Source: Aulostomus chinensis
Lineage: Eukaryota; Chordata; Actinopteri; Syngnathiformes; Aulostomidae
Direction of reading: 5' to 3'
Assembly: GCA_037954235.1 (NCBI GenBank)
Contig: JBBMOA010000005.1
Span: 1,877,501 to 1,941,500, forward strand
DNA length: 64,000 nt
The first letter of the stretch is position 1, and every line of letters begins with the position of its first letter. The position numbers and the translations under genes were made by a program. Of the stretch, positions 1 to 13,439 are shown in pieces. Under the pieces are notes generated by a model. The model worked only from the letters and a program-made list of their open reading frames with translations. It did no database searches and was not told the origin of the DNA.

Positions 1-1010
1 TTTTCCTCTGGTCCAGGAGAGACCTGGTCTCTGCTACCAGTTCTAGTCAACACGTGGCAGCAGCGTTCTGGACCAGCTGGAGAGTCTTTAGGGACTTACT
101 AGTCCAGCCTGGTAGGAGGGAGGAGCAGTAATCCAGCCTGGAAGTGACAAAAGCAGGGACTAGTTTTTCTGCATCTTCTTGAGCCAGGATGTGTCTGATC
201 TTAGCAATGTTACGTAGATGGAAGAAGGCGTCCTGGAGATTTAATGTGGGAGTTAAAGGGTCCTGGTCAAAGAGAACTCCTAGGTTCCTTACAGTGGTGC
301 TGGGGGCCAGGGTGGTGCCATCCAGGGTACCTGTCTCAGTAGATAGGGTGGTCCTCAGGTGTTTGGGCCCAGCACCAGAACTTCAGTTTATCAGAGTTTA
401 GTAAAGGAAATGATGGTCCTCCATGTTTCCTGTCCTTCAGACAGGCCTCCAGTTCAGTCAGCTGGTTTGTTCCATGTGGATCATTGATGAGTTCAGCTGA
501 GTGTCGTCTGCATAGCAGTGAACATTAATGGAGTGTTTCCTGATCATGTGACCTAGAGGAAGCAGGTACAGGGTGAAGAGGACTGGTCCAAGCACAGACC
601 CTTGAGGAACACCAGAACTGACTGTAGTGGTCTCAGAGGAACCATCATTAACTGGTACCAACTGAGATTACCCAGTAAATATGACCTGAACCAGTTTAGT
701 GTGGTTCCTTTCATACCATACAGGTTCCAGTCCCTGTAGAAGGATATGGTGGTCAATGGTATCAAAGCTGCACTGAGATCTAATCAGACCAGCACAGAGA
801 CCAGTCCCTCATCTGGTACCAGTAGGAGGTCACTGGTACCTTTGACTAGTTCTGTTTCTGTGCTAGGATGAACCTGGAACCTGACTGAATCCTCCAATCA
901 GCTGTTGCTGTGGAGAAGTCCCAGAGCTGTTTAGCAACTGCTTTCTCCAGAACCTCGGAGAGAAAAGGAGGATGTGATGCTTTCACAGCCTCCCTGTAGG
1001 AGAACCGAAC
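1..1010 (-). mobile_element. Antisense LINE fragment (CR1/L2-like reverse transcriptase)
   Basis: On the minus strand around 661-458 the reverse transcriptase core is readable, with GVPQGSVLGP followed by the catalytic YADD box. Frames are broken, and the flanking parts (1-450 and 660-1010) match the 3' part of the same LINE type only in pieces. Part of the sequence at 1-90 recurs at 55390-55430 and 25880-25930, showing it is a family repeat. Decayed, non-autonomous. The CR1/L2 assignment is from memory of the motif style. Confidence 0.75.
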
Positions 1011-1189
1011 CTGTCAGTTGAGCAGCCCTCAGGCCTGAGTGGTTGTTCAAGGCTGCCTGGCTGCAAGGGCCTGTCGAGCTGTGGCTCCGGGACCGTCGAC
1101 AAATTATGAGGCTTCCTCTTTATGTCTGCTCATTTGAGGAGCGCTGAAAATGGACAAACTTCATATGGAAGCTAAGACGGACCTGGGAG

Positions 1190-2150
1190 CATCTTCCATG
1201 TCTACCTACCATCCCCGCACAGAGCTCAGTCCATAGGGTCAGGGTGCGGGTCCTTCCCTAGGGGACCGGTCCACCACCCAAAGATGATGGACCACACTCT
1301 CCCCTATTTCCACACACGCCCCCTGGTTGCCTGGTCTGGCCTGGAAACAAATCAGAAGAAAGAATGGAAGACAATCAGACAAACACTGAAGAAGGACCAG
1401 TCAGTCATACCAGGACCAGGTAGTCCCAGCACAGCTGTGTGAGCATCTTCCATGTCTACCTACCATCCCCGCACAGAGCTCAGTCCATAGGGTCAGGGTT
1501 CAGGTCCTTCCAAGAGGCCTGGTCCAACACCTTCGGGTCATCGACCACACTCTCCCCTATTTCCACACGTCTCCTGGTTGCCTGGTCTGACCTGGAAACA
1601 AGTGGACACAATCAGGGCAGGGAAGACAATCAGACAAACACTGAAGAAGGACCAGTGAGTCATACCAGGACCAGGTAGTCCCAGCACAGCTGTGTGAGCA
1701 TCTTCCATGTCTACCTACCATCCATGCACAGAGTTCAGTCCATAGGGTCAGGGTGAAGGTCCTTCCATAGGGGACCGGTCCAACGCCTTCGGGTCATCGA
1801 CCACACTCTCCCCTATTTCCAGACGTCTCCTGGTTGCCTGGTCTGGACCTGGAAAAGAGTGGACACAATCAGAGCAGGGAAGACAATCAGACAAAACACT
1901 GAAGAAGGACCAGTCAGTCATACCAGGACCAGGTAGTCCCAGCACAACTGTGTTAGCATCTTCCATGTCAACCTACCATCCCCGCACAGAGCTCAGTCCA
2001 TAGGGTCAGGGTGCAGGTCCTTCCGTAGGGGACAGGCCCACCACCCAAAGATGGTGGATCACACTCTTCCCTATTTCTACGTCTCCTGGTTGCCTGGTCT
2101 GCCCTGAAACGAGTGGACACAATCAGGGCAGGGAAGACAATCAGACTGGT
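1190..2150 (-). repeat. ~255 bp tandem array carrying a PPM1 (PP2C) exon fragment
   Basis: Four copies, the outer ones partial, start near 1190, 1443, 1698 and 1958. They share the segment beginning gcatcttccatgtctacc. Read on the minus strand, each junction encodes YGLSSVRGW, a stop, then VDMEDAHTAVLG and LPGPGMTDWSFFSV. This is the PPM-family phosphatase signature (YGLSSMQGWRVEMEDAH...WSFFAVYDGH in PPM1A/B), with the Arg codon replaced by a stop. Each unit also holds a possible acceptor (tttccag) upstream of the coding part. This is not a working phosphatase: the rest of the catalytic domain is absent. A second PPM1 piece lies at 19.3-19.65 kb. I read it as an amplified exon of a PPM1A/B/N-like pseudogene. 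Confidence 0.7.
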
Positions 2151-2159
2151 GGGAAACAC

Positions 2160-2540
2160 ACCAGGGGGAAGGGAAGTTACCAGAAATGAGAGCAGAGTTC
2201 AATTTCAATATAAAACCGGGAGCCAGGAGACAAGACAGACAGAAGGCCAACCAAGAACACCGCTAGGGCATGGATGTGACATTGCCGTCTGGGGAGGGAA
2301 GGGACAAAGGTTCTTCTTGAGATTTGTCCTCAGTGTTTCACCTTTTTTCTGATGTTGAGTTGCTTACCTCAGAACCTTGATGAAGGGGTGAGTCACATGG
2401 AATCTTGGGGAGCCTGGTGCTGTCTTGTGTCTGATTTCCTGCACGCATGAGACCGGAAACGGATGCACGATCCGCATTTAGTCACAACAGAAACCTGCCA
2501 CTGTCTTCATAAAAACCCATGAATGTGTTTTTATGTGTGT
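2160..2540. other. No recognisable gene
   Basis: Low-copy sequence between the PPM1-bearing array and the SINE. I see no supported exon or repeat. Confidence 0.4.
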
Positions 2541-2549
2541 CAGTTTGTG

Positions 2550-2554
<5 letters not shown>

Positions 2555-2619
<65 letters not shown>

Positions 2620-2766
2620 GCGGCATGGCTCAGGGGTAAAGTGGCTTTCTAGCAACCAAAGGGTTGCTGGTTCGATTCTCGACCCCGGTGACCATGTCCA
2701 AGTGTCCTTGAGCAAAATACTGCTCCTGATGAGTAGGTTGGCACCTTGCATGGCAGCCTCCCCCAT

Positions 2767-2839
<73 letters not shown>

Positions 2840-2905
2840 GGTGAATGAGATGACACTAAAGCACTTTGAGTGCCGCTAAGGTAGAAAAGCGCTCTATAAA
2901 ATTGA
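2555..2905 (+). mobile_element. tRNA-like SINE with flanking (CA)n and internal (TG)n
   Basis: A (CA)n run (2555-2617) is followed by a tRNA-like head with an A-box-like tggctcaggggtaaa (about 2626-2640) and a B box ggttcgattctc (about 2669-2680). The body contains the common fish phrase ttggcaccttgcatggcagcc, a (TG)n run (2769-2835), and a tail with gctctataaa. Pol III boxes plus this body are typical of an abundant fish short interspersed repeat. I cannot name the family with certainty. Confidence 0.65.
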
Positions 2906-5640
2906 GTCCATTAGCACACAAGTGAAGGACAGGTACCGGTCAGAGAAGGCTAGCAACTTTCTTAAGCAACCAGTTTGAGCGCTGTGTCGTAGCACAGAGG
3001 AGCAATCCTGGTTCAAATTAATCTAACATGACACAAACCTGATGGCTCTGGGGGGTTCATCTCTTACCTGACACAGTTGGTCACCCCCCCCCCCCCCATT
3101 CCTCCACCAGTCCTGCTGATGCTACCACACTGATCAAGGTCAGGTGAAAAAAGAGAGGAAGAAGAGACAGCTTTGTTTTTAACAAAGAGAACATACGGCG
3201 CGTCTGTTTGGACATGACTAGAGATGGGAGATGGCCCGTGAAGAAAGGTATGGACGTGAGAGATGAGGGCCAGTAAACCTCTGCAGCTAGAAAAGACGGG
3301 ATGTGGGGGGGGGCAGCCTGCAGCAGCAATCACTCATCTCCTCCTCAACATCAAACAGGTAACTGTAACAGTGGAGAATGCACAGGATAACAGTCAGAAT
3401 CATCTGAACTGCCCAAGTCTGGAGGACGAAGATGTCAGTGCGGGATCAAGAGAGGATCCTGCTCAACACCACTGCTACCGAGGAGGCCAACTGTGCTGGT
3501 GCTGAGACGGACACCTGCTGAACTTACAAATGAGGATCCTGTCTCCCTCCTCACTGCTGAACTGGAAAGACAGACAGGAATTCTGAAAATGGTGTCAACG
3601 ACAGTACGATCCCTCACTCTGCACAGTGGAATGTTCATTTAGAGACAGAGCATTTCAGCTGAAGTCAGGGGTGGAGCAGCAGCCAACCTTCATGGTGCTC
3701 CCTGTGTGATTGTCCCTGGCCTTCCTTCAAACCAAGCCTGTCACCATCGGCGGAAAGCTTCCAAGCTCACCTTTCCAGCAATAATCAGCTGCTGCTGCTG
3801 CCACAAACTGAGAGCGGTCAACCTCTGCCATACTGGAGCCCGTTCACTGCGGCTGGAATGAGGTGTTCCATTTTTGTGGTTAGCCAAGACCTGTGGAACC
3901 TGTCGTTCAATGTCCGGACGAGTTCACCGTGAAAACAGCACGTTGTGGTGTTTTTCCGCGTGGTAGGCCTCATGTCCGAGTCACCTATAATGAGCGTTGT
4001 TATGTGTTCTCATGCCAGAGCACTAGCATCACCTTGCGTTAGCTTGGGCTTCGGTTGCCATGACCGTGCCGTGTCAGATCAGATTTAATGACCATTTAAT
4101 TAGGGCCCAACAATGAATTATAATTTGATCACAATCACAACACAGCCTGCTGCAACTTTCAAATGGCAGGAGGTGCAACATTTGTTAAAGGTGAAATGTC
4201 TATCAAATCCCAGGGTAAACCAAATGTTGTGGTGCTGCAGACGTGTCCTGCCTCCTCACTGGGTTGAACAGACTTGAGGAAACCTCTTTATTTAGTCCAG
4301 ACCCTGCAAAAGTCCCACCAGAATCCCTTTGATGTTTTTACTGAGAATAATGATGTAAAATGTACCATTCCCTCTCACACTGCAGATCCTATCCCAGTGT
4401 CAGTCTCTGTCACATCAATCACAGTGAGATACTTCTTCAAGATGGTTCAGCCGACATTTAATGCAGTCAACCAGGACATTCCCAGTGCTCCATCTGCTTT
4501 TTCTTGGCCCTGTATATTGAAAAATAGGTGCTGTAGCTGACTAACATGGGTGCTGCTGGGCCGCTTCTTCTTCTCCTCTCTCCCTCTCCTGCCACCACCT
4601 CTGTCTCCAGCAAGATGGAGCCATCTCTTTGTGTCTGCCTCCACCTCCTGGGCCGTTGCAGCTGCTGTTAAGGCCTTGTTTCTGACTGTTTCTAAAGATG
4701 GAGACAACAGTTCAGCTGTGGATAAATTACACACGGTGCTGAGAAATGGCCAGCTGCATGCTACCGTATTGACCCTAATATAAGGTGAGGATTTTTTCCA
4801 TTAGTCAATCTAAAGTAAGGCTGTCCTATATCCAGGGTCTAGACTTGTCAATGGTTCCCACACATACTGGACTTGTGCAGTCTGCCCAGGTATCTTATGA
4901 CCGATTGGTAAAATCCAAATTCTATTTTTTCAAATTAATACACCTGACATAACTGTACATTATTATGTCATAGGGTGGCAGTGGCGGCGCCACAACATCT
5001 ATCCAGGGGGTGCATGAGGCTTATAGTGGGGGGCGGCACACCAAATTACTGCCAAGTGACAACGTAGTGGCGCCGACTAGTGGTGAAGGTGAAGACACCA
5101 GCGCATTCTCATTGCTGACTAAAAATAGGACTAAAAACACAAGGACTAATGATTTAGGGGTGGCTAAATAAATGCAAAGACACGTAGCTTTACATCGTCC
5201 AACATATTTAGGACTGTATCCACAGTGCTTAGCCAGGATTCATGGAGAGGAGAAAAGGTGGAGGTGCGGCTGAGGGTGTCCCAGCAGTGAACAACAGCGG
5301 CCACGTTTCCCTGGGTGGAGGTTCCAGTGTTCCAAAGATAAATGAATGGACGTGAAACACTGCCACTCCCGCACAAAAACCCCAAGTGCTCACAGCAGCA
5401 CCATTTTAGCATTCAAGAAGTGTGTGCTAACGAGCTATCACATCAACACTACTTCGGTAAAGTTGGAAAGATATTGGCAGATTCGAACTTCCGAGATCAA
5501 TAGCGCGCAATCGAAACGTTATTAAAATACAAACGATGCATCTATGCTATTGTAGTTATGCAGACAATGGGCTACAAACGCAATTTAACCGAAATGAGGC
5601 ATCTTTTGCATTCGACAAATAACATTGTTTTCTAAGTGCA
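2905..5640. other. Low-copy region without supported gene
   Basis: ORFs here are short, lack family motifs and overlap on both strands. There is a C run at 3087-3100. At 4975-5060 the text (ggtggcagtggcggcgccac...) resembles the end of a DNA-transposon remnant, but I found no partner end. Confidence 0.35.
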
Positions 5641-5699
5641 GCGGACGGAGAGGCAAGAGCGCAGGGACCGTCTACAAAGTGCAGCACCGAAAGGAAAAG

Positions 5700-8600
5700 T
5701 ATTCAATAATGTCACAATTACACAGTGTAGTATCACCAAATTCAGATCAACCATCAAGGGTCTGCTACTGGTTATACTACAACACTTGGTTTGGGAAAAC
5801 TGCTTTTGTAAATTTTTGGGTTATATTATTATTATTTTTATGGAATTATTGTTCAATAACTTCATTATTACACAGTGTAGTATCACCAAATTCAGATTAA
5901 CCATCATGGGTCTGCTACTGGTTATACTACAACACTTGGTTTGGGAAAACTGCTTTTGAACATTTTTGGGTTATATTATTATTGTTTTTATGGAATTATT
6001 GTTCAATAACTTCATTATTACACAGTGTAGTATCACCAAAATCAGATTAACCATCATGGGTCTGCTACTGGTTATACTACAACACTTGGTTTGGGAAAAC
6101 TGCTTTTGAACATTTTTGGGTTATATTATTATTATTTTTATGGAATTGTTGTTCAATAACTTCATTATTACACAGTGTAGTATCACCAAATTCAGATCAA
6201 CCATCATGGGTGTGCTACTGGCAATACTACAACACTTGGTTTGGGAAAACTGCTTTTGAACATTTTTGGGTTATATAATTATTATTGTTTTTATGGAATT
6301 ATTGTTCAATAACTTCAATATTACACAGTGTAGTATCACCAAATTCAGATCAACCATCATGGGTGTGCTACTGGCTATACTACAATACTTGGTTTGGGAA
6401 AACTGCTTTTGTACATTTTTGGGTTATATAATTATTATTTTTATGGAATTATTGTTCAATAACTTCATTATTACACAGTGTAGTATCACCAAATTCAGAT
6501 CAACCATCATGGGTGTGCTACTGGCTATACTACAACACTTGGTTTGGGAAAACTGTTTTTGTACATTTTTGGGTTATATTATTATTATTTTTTTGGAATT
6601 ATTGTTCAAGAACTTCATTATTACACAGTGTAGTATCACCAAATTCAGATCAACCATCATGGGTGTGTTACTGGTTATACTACAACACTTGGTTTGGGAA
6701 AACTGCTTTTGAACATTTTTGGGTTATATTATTATTATTTTTATGGAATTATTGTTCAATAACTTCATTATTACACAGTGTAGTATCACCAAATTCAGAT
6801 CAACCATCAAGGGTGTGCTACTGGTTATACTACAACACTTGGTTTGGGAAAACTGCTTTTGAACATTTTTGGGTTATATTATTATTATTTTTATGGAATT
6901 GTTGTTCAATAACTTCATTATTACACAGTGTAGTATCACCAAATTCAGATCAACCATCATGGGTGTGCTACTGGCTATACTACAACACTTGGTTTGGGAA
7001 AACTACTTTTGTACATTTTTGGGTAATATAATTATTATTTTGATGGAATTATTGTTCAATAACTTCATTATTACACAGTGTAGTATCACCAAATTCAGAT
7101 CAACCATCAAGGGTGTGCTACTGGCTATACTACAACACTTGGTTTGGGAAAACTGCTTTTGTACATTTTTGGGTTATATAATTATTATTTTTATGGAATT
7201 ATTGTTCAAGAACTTCATTATTACACAGTGTAGTATCACAAAATTCAGATTAAACATCAAGGGTGTGCTACTGGTTATACTACAACACTTGGTTTGAGAA
7301 AACTGCTTTTTAACATTTTTGGGTTATATTATTATTATTTTTATGGAATTATTGTTCAATAACTTCATTATTACACACTGTAGTATCACCAAATTCAGAT
7401 CAACCATCATGGGTGTGTTACTGGTTATACTACAACACTTGGTTTGGGAAAACTGCTTTTGAACATTTTTGGGTTATATAATTATTATTTTTATGGAATT
7501 ATTGTTCAATAACTTCATTATTACACAGTGTAGTATCACCAAATTCAGATCAACCATCATGGGTGTGCTACAGGCTATACTACAACACTTGGTTTGGGAA
7601 AACTGCTTTTGTACATTTTTGGGTCATATAATTATTATTTTGATGGAATTATTGTTCAATAACTTCATGATTACACAGTGTAGTATCACCAAATTCAGAT
7701 CAACCATCAAGTGTGTGCTACTGGCTATACTACAACACTTGGTTTGGGAAAACTGCTTTTGTACATTTTTGGGTTATATAATTATTATTTTTATGGAATT
7801 ATTGTTCAATAACTTCATTATTACACACTGTAGTATCACCAAATTCAGGTCGACCATCAATGGTCTGCTACTGGTTATACTACAACACTTGGTTTGGGAA
7901 AACTGCTTTTGTACATTTTTGGGTTATATTATTATTAGTTTTATGGAATTATTGTTCAATAACGTCACAATTACACACTGTAGTATCACCAAATTCAGAT
8001 AAACCATCAAGGGTGTGCTACTGGCTATACTACAACACTTGGTTTGGGAAAACTGCTTTTGTACATTTTTGGGTTGTATAATTATAATTTTTATGGAATT
8101 ATTGTTCAATAACTTCATTATTACACAGTGTAGTATCACCAAATTCAGATCAACCATCATGGGTGTGTTACTGGTTATACTACAACACTTGGTTTGGGAA
8201 AACTGATTTGTACATTTTTGGGTTATATAATTATTATTTTTATGGAATTATTGTTCAATAACGTCACAATTACGCACTGTAGTATCACCAAATTCAGATC
8301 AACCATCATGGGTGTGCTAATGGCTATACTACAACACTTGGTTTGGGAAAACTATTTTTGTACATTTTTGGGTTATATTATTATTATTTTTATGGAATTA
8401 TTGTTCAATAACTTCATTATTACACAGTGTAGTATCACCAAATTCAGATCAACCATCATGGGTGTGCTACTGGCTATACTACAACACTTGGTTTGGGAAA
8501 ACTGCTTTTGTACATTTTTGGGTTATATAATTATTATTTTTATGGAATTATTGTTCAAGAACTTCATTATTACACACTGTAGTATCACCAAATTCAGATA

Positions 8601-11600
8601 TACCATCAAGGGTGTGCTACTGGCTATACTACAACACTTGGTTTGGGAAAACTGCTTTTGTACATTTTTGGGTTATATAATTATTATTTTGATGGAATTA
8701 TTGTTCAATAACTTCATTATTACACAGTGTAGTATCACCAAATTCAGATCAACCATCATGGGTGTGCTACAGGCTATACTACAACACTTGGTTTGGGAAA
8801 GCTGATTTGTACATTTTTGGGTTATATAATTATTATTTTTATGGAATTATTGTTCAATAACTTCATTATTACACACTGTAGTATCACCAAATTCAGATCA
8901 ACCATCATGGGTGTGCTACAGGCTATACTACAACACTTGGTTTGGGAAAACTTTTTTTGTACATTTTTGGGTTCTATTATTATTATTTTTATGGAATTAT
9001 TGTCCAATAACTTCATTATTACACAGTGTAGTACCACCAAATTCAGATCAACCATCATGGGTGTGTTACTGGCTATACTACAACACTTGGTTTGGGAAAA
9101 CTGCTTTTGTACATTTTTGGGTTATATAATTATTATTTTTATGGAATTATTGTTCAAGAACTTCATTATTACACAGTGTAGTATCACCAAATTCAGATCA
9201 ACCATCAAGGGTGTGCTACTGGTTATACTACAACACTTGGTTTGGGAATACTGCTTTTGAACATTTTTGGGTTATATTATTATTATTTTTATGGAATTAT
9301 TGTTCAATAACGTCACAATTACACACTGTAGTATCACCAAATTCAGATCAACAATCAAGGGTGTGCTACTGGCTATACTACAACACTTGGTTTGGGAAAA
9401 CTGCTTTTGTACATTTTTGGGTTATATAATTATTATTTTTATGGAATTATTGTTCAATAACTTCATGATTACACAGTGTAGTATCACCAAATTCAGATCA
9501 ACCATCATGGGTGTGCTACTGGTTATACTACAACACTTGGTTTGGGAAAACTGCTTTAGTACATTTTTGGGTTATATAATTATTATTTTTATGGAATTAT
9601 TGTTCAATAACTTAATTATTACACACTGTAGTATCACCAAATTCAGATCAACCATCATGGGTGTGCTACTGGTTATACTACAACACTTGGTTTGGGAAAA
9701 CTGCTTTTGTACATTTTTGGGTTATATAATTATTATTTTTATGGAATTATTGTTCAATAACTTCATTATTACACAGTGTAGTATCACCAAATTCAGATCA
9801 ACCATCATGTGTGTGTTACTGGTTATACTACAACACTTGGTTTGGGAAAACTGCTTTTGTACATTTTTGGGTTATATAATTATTATTTTTATGGAATTAT
9901 TGTTCAATAACTTCATTATTACACAGTGTAGTATCACCAAATTCAGATCAACCATCATGGGTGTGTTACTGGTTATACTACAACACTTGGTTTGGGAAAA
10001 CTGATTTGTACATTTTTGGGTTATATAATTATTATTTTTATGGAATTATTGTTCAATAACTTCATTATTACACACTGTAGTATCACCAAATTCAGATCAA
10101 CCATCATGGGTGTGTTCCAGATTATACTACAACACTTGGTTTGGGAAAACTGCTTTTGTACATTTTTGGGTTATATTATTATTATTTTTATGGAATTATT
10201 GTTCAATAACTTCATTATTACACAGTGTCGTATCACCAAATTCAGATCAACCATCATGGGTGTGCTATTGGCTATACTACAACACTTGGTTTGGGAAAAC
10301 TGTTTTTGTACATTTTTGGGTTATATTATTATTATTTTTATGGAATTATTGTTCAATAACTTCATTATTACACAGTGTAGTACCACCAAATTCAGATCAA
10401 CCATCATGGGTGTGCTACTGGCTATACTACAACACTTGGTTTGGGAAAACTGTTTTTGTACATTTTTGGGTTATATTATTATTATTTGTATGGAATTATT
10501 GTTCAATAACTTCATTATTACACAGTGTAGTATCACCAAATTCAGATCAACCATCATGGGTGTGTTACTGGTTATACTACAACACTTGGTTTGGGAAAAC
10601 TGCTTTTGTACATTTTTGGGTTATATAATTATTATTTTTATGGAATTATTGTTCAATAACGTCATTATTACACAGTGTAGTATCACCAAATTCAGATCAA
10701 CCATCATGGGTGTGCTACTGGTTATACTACAACACTTGGTTTGGGAAAACTGCTTTTGTACATTTTTGGGTTATATAATTATTATTTTGATGGAATTATT
10801 GTTCAATAACTTCATGATTACACAGTGTAGTATCACCAAATTCAGATCAACCATCATGGGTGTGTTACTGGTTATACTACAACACTTGGTTTGGGAAAAC
10901 TGATTTGTACATTTTTGGGTTATATAATTATTATTTTTATGGAATTATTGTTCAATAACTTCATTATTACACACTGTAGTATCACCAAATTCAGATCAAC
11001 CATCATGGGTGTGCTACTGGTTATACTACAACACTTGGTTTGGGAAAACTGTTTTTGTACATTTTTGGGTTATATTATTATTATTTTTATGGAATTATTG
11101 TTCAATAACTTCATTATTACACAGTGTAGTATCACCAAATTCAGATCAACCATCATGGGTGTGCTACAGGCTATACTACAACACTTGGTTTGGGAAAACT
11201 GTTTTTGTACATTTTTGGGTTATATTATTATTATTTTTATGGAATTATTGTTCAAGAACTTCATTATTACACAGTGTAGTATCACCAAATTCAGATTAAA
11301 CATCAAGGGTGTGCTACTGGTTATACTACAACACTTGGTTTGAGAAAACTGCTTTTGAACATTTTTGGGTTATATTATTATTATTTTTATGGAATTATTG
11401 TTCAATAACTTCATTATTACACACTGTAGTATCACCAAATTCAGATCAACCATCATGGGTGTGCTACTGGCAATACTACAACACTTGGTTTGGGAAAACT
11501 GCTTTTGAACATTTTTGGGTTATATAATTATTATTTTTATGGAATTATTGTTCAATAACTTCATTATTACACAGTGTAGTATCACCAAATTCAGATCAAC

Positions 11601-12985
11601 CATCATGGGTGTGTTACTGGTTATACTACAACACTTGGTTTGGGAAAACTGCTTTTGAACATTTTTGGGTTATATAATTATTATTTTTATGGAATTATTG
11701 TTCAATAACTTCATTATTACACAGTGTAGTATCACCAAATTCAGATCAACCATCATGGGTGTGCTACAGGCTATACTACAACACTTGGTTTGGGAAAACT
11801 GCTTTTGTACATTTTTGGGTCATATAATTATTATTTTGATGGAATTATTGTTCAATAACTTCATGATTACACAGTGTAGTATCACCAAATTCAGATCAAC
11901 CATCAAGTGTGTGCTACTGGCTATACTACAACACTTGGTTTGGGAAAACTGCTTTTGTACATTTTTGGGTTATATAATTATTATTTTTATGGAATTATTG
12001 TTCAAGAACTTCATTATTACACACTGTAGTATCACCAAATTCAGGTCGACCATCAATGGTCTGCTACTGGTTATACTACAACACTTGGTTTGGGAAAACT
12101 GCTTTTGTACATTTTTGGGTTATATTATTATTAGTTTTATGGAATTATTGTTCAATAACGTCACAATTACACACTCTAGTATCACCAAATTCAGATAAAC
12201 CATCAAGGGTGTGCTACTGGCTATACTACAACACTTGGTTTGGGAAAACTGCTTTTGTACATTTTTGGGTTGTATAATTATAATTTTTATGGAATTATTG
12301 TTCAATAACTTCATTATTACACAGTGTAGTATCACCAAATTCAGATCAACCATCATGGGTGTGTTACTGGTTATACTACAACACTTGGTTTGGGAAAACT
12401 GATTTGTACATTTTTGGGTTATATAATTATTATTTTTATGGAATTATTGTTCAATAACGTCACAATTACGCACTGTAGTATCACCAAATTCAGATCAACC
12501 ATCATGGGTGTGCTAATGGCTATACTACAACACTTGGTTTGGGAAAACTATTTTTGTACATTTTTGGGTTATATTATTATTATTTTTATGGAATTATTGT
12601 TCAATAACTTCATTATTACACAGTGTAGTATCACCAAATTCAGATCAACCATCATGGGTGTGCTACTGGCTATACTACAACACTTGGTTTGGGAAAACTG
12701 CTTTTGTACATTTTTGGGTTATATAATTATTATTTTTATGGAATTATTGTTCAATAACTTCATTATTACACACTGTAGTATCACCAAATTCAGATCAACC
12801 ATCAAGGGTGTGCTACTGGTTATACTACAACACTTGGTTTGGGAAAACTGCTTTTGAACATTTTTGGGTTATATTATTATTATTTTTATGGAATTATTGT
12901 TCAATAACTTCATTATTACACACTGTAGTATCACCAAATTAAGATCAACCATCATGGGTGTGTTACTGGTTATTTATAATTGGTT
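5700..12985 (+). repeat. 150 bp AT-rich satellite, about 48 copies
   Basis: The unit runs through gggttatataattatta, tggaattattgttcaataac, acacagtgtagtatcacc and acaacacttggtttggg, and repeats every 150 bp (for example lines at 6421, 6721, 7021 and 7321 align at exactly two units). Because 150 is a multiple of three and the consensus lacks stops in two frames, it yields artificial ORFs of up to 303 codons made of 50-residue repeats; these are not genes. A few units carry 1 bp deletions (8205, 8800, 10005, 10905, 12400). A block at about 7470-8800 recurs at 11665-12860 with offset 4196 bp, so the array has higher-order duplication. Confidence 0.95.
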
Positions 12986-13019
12986 TATAACTGGTTATAT
13001 ATAATTATTATTGTTATGG

Positions 13020-13368
13020 AATTGTTGTTGCGCCGAGGAATGTGCAAAAATCACACCTGAGCAGTGTGGGCGATTAGTTAATTCATACAAGAAGCGTCTG
13101 GAAGCTGTCATTGCAAACAAAGGTTTCTCCACAAAGTATTAAACGAGTCTCAGATAGTGTGTTCAATACTTTTTTCCTGTGTTATTGCACATAATTCCAC
13201 ATAATCATTATTTATGGATTTGAATGTTGTGATTTCTTTTCATGTGTGGATTATTTGAGTTAATACCAGTGTCTGGAAGAAATGTCACATGAATTGCATC
13301 TTTGGAAATAAATGTAATGACAAAAAAGTTAATGCGTTCAATACTTATTTCCCCCATTGTATATATAT
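13020..13368 (+). mobile_element. Tc1-like transposon 3' end (transposase C-terminus and TIR)
   Basis: At about 13027-13141 the frame reads CAEECAKITPEQCGRLVNSY, then KKRLEAVIANKGFSTKY and a stop, the usual C-terminus of Tc1/mariner transposases (DDE family). At 13336-13362 the sequence gcgttcaatacttatttcccccattgt looks like a terminal inverted repeat. The DDE catalytic part and the other end are missing; the 150 bp satellite joins directly upstream of 13020. An inactive relic. Confidence 0.8.
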
Positions 13369-13439
13369 ATAAAAACATATATTCATGTATACGTACATTG
13401 GCTATCAATGTCTAAAAACAAAAACACACCTCACATGTC

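Noticed and set aside
2482..2856. His/Thr-rich and Cys/Val-rich ORFs
   Set aside because: Translations of (CA)n and (TG)n microsatellites.
5700..12985. Long membrane-like repeat proteins of up to 303 residues
   Set aside because: They are frames through a 150 bp satellite whose period is divisible by three; several frames are open at once and single-base deletions end them.
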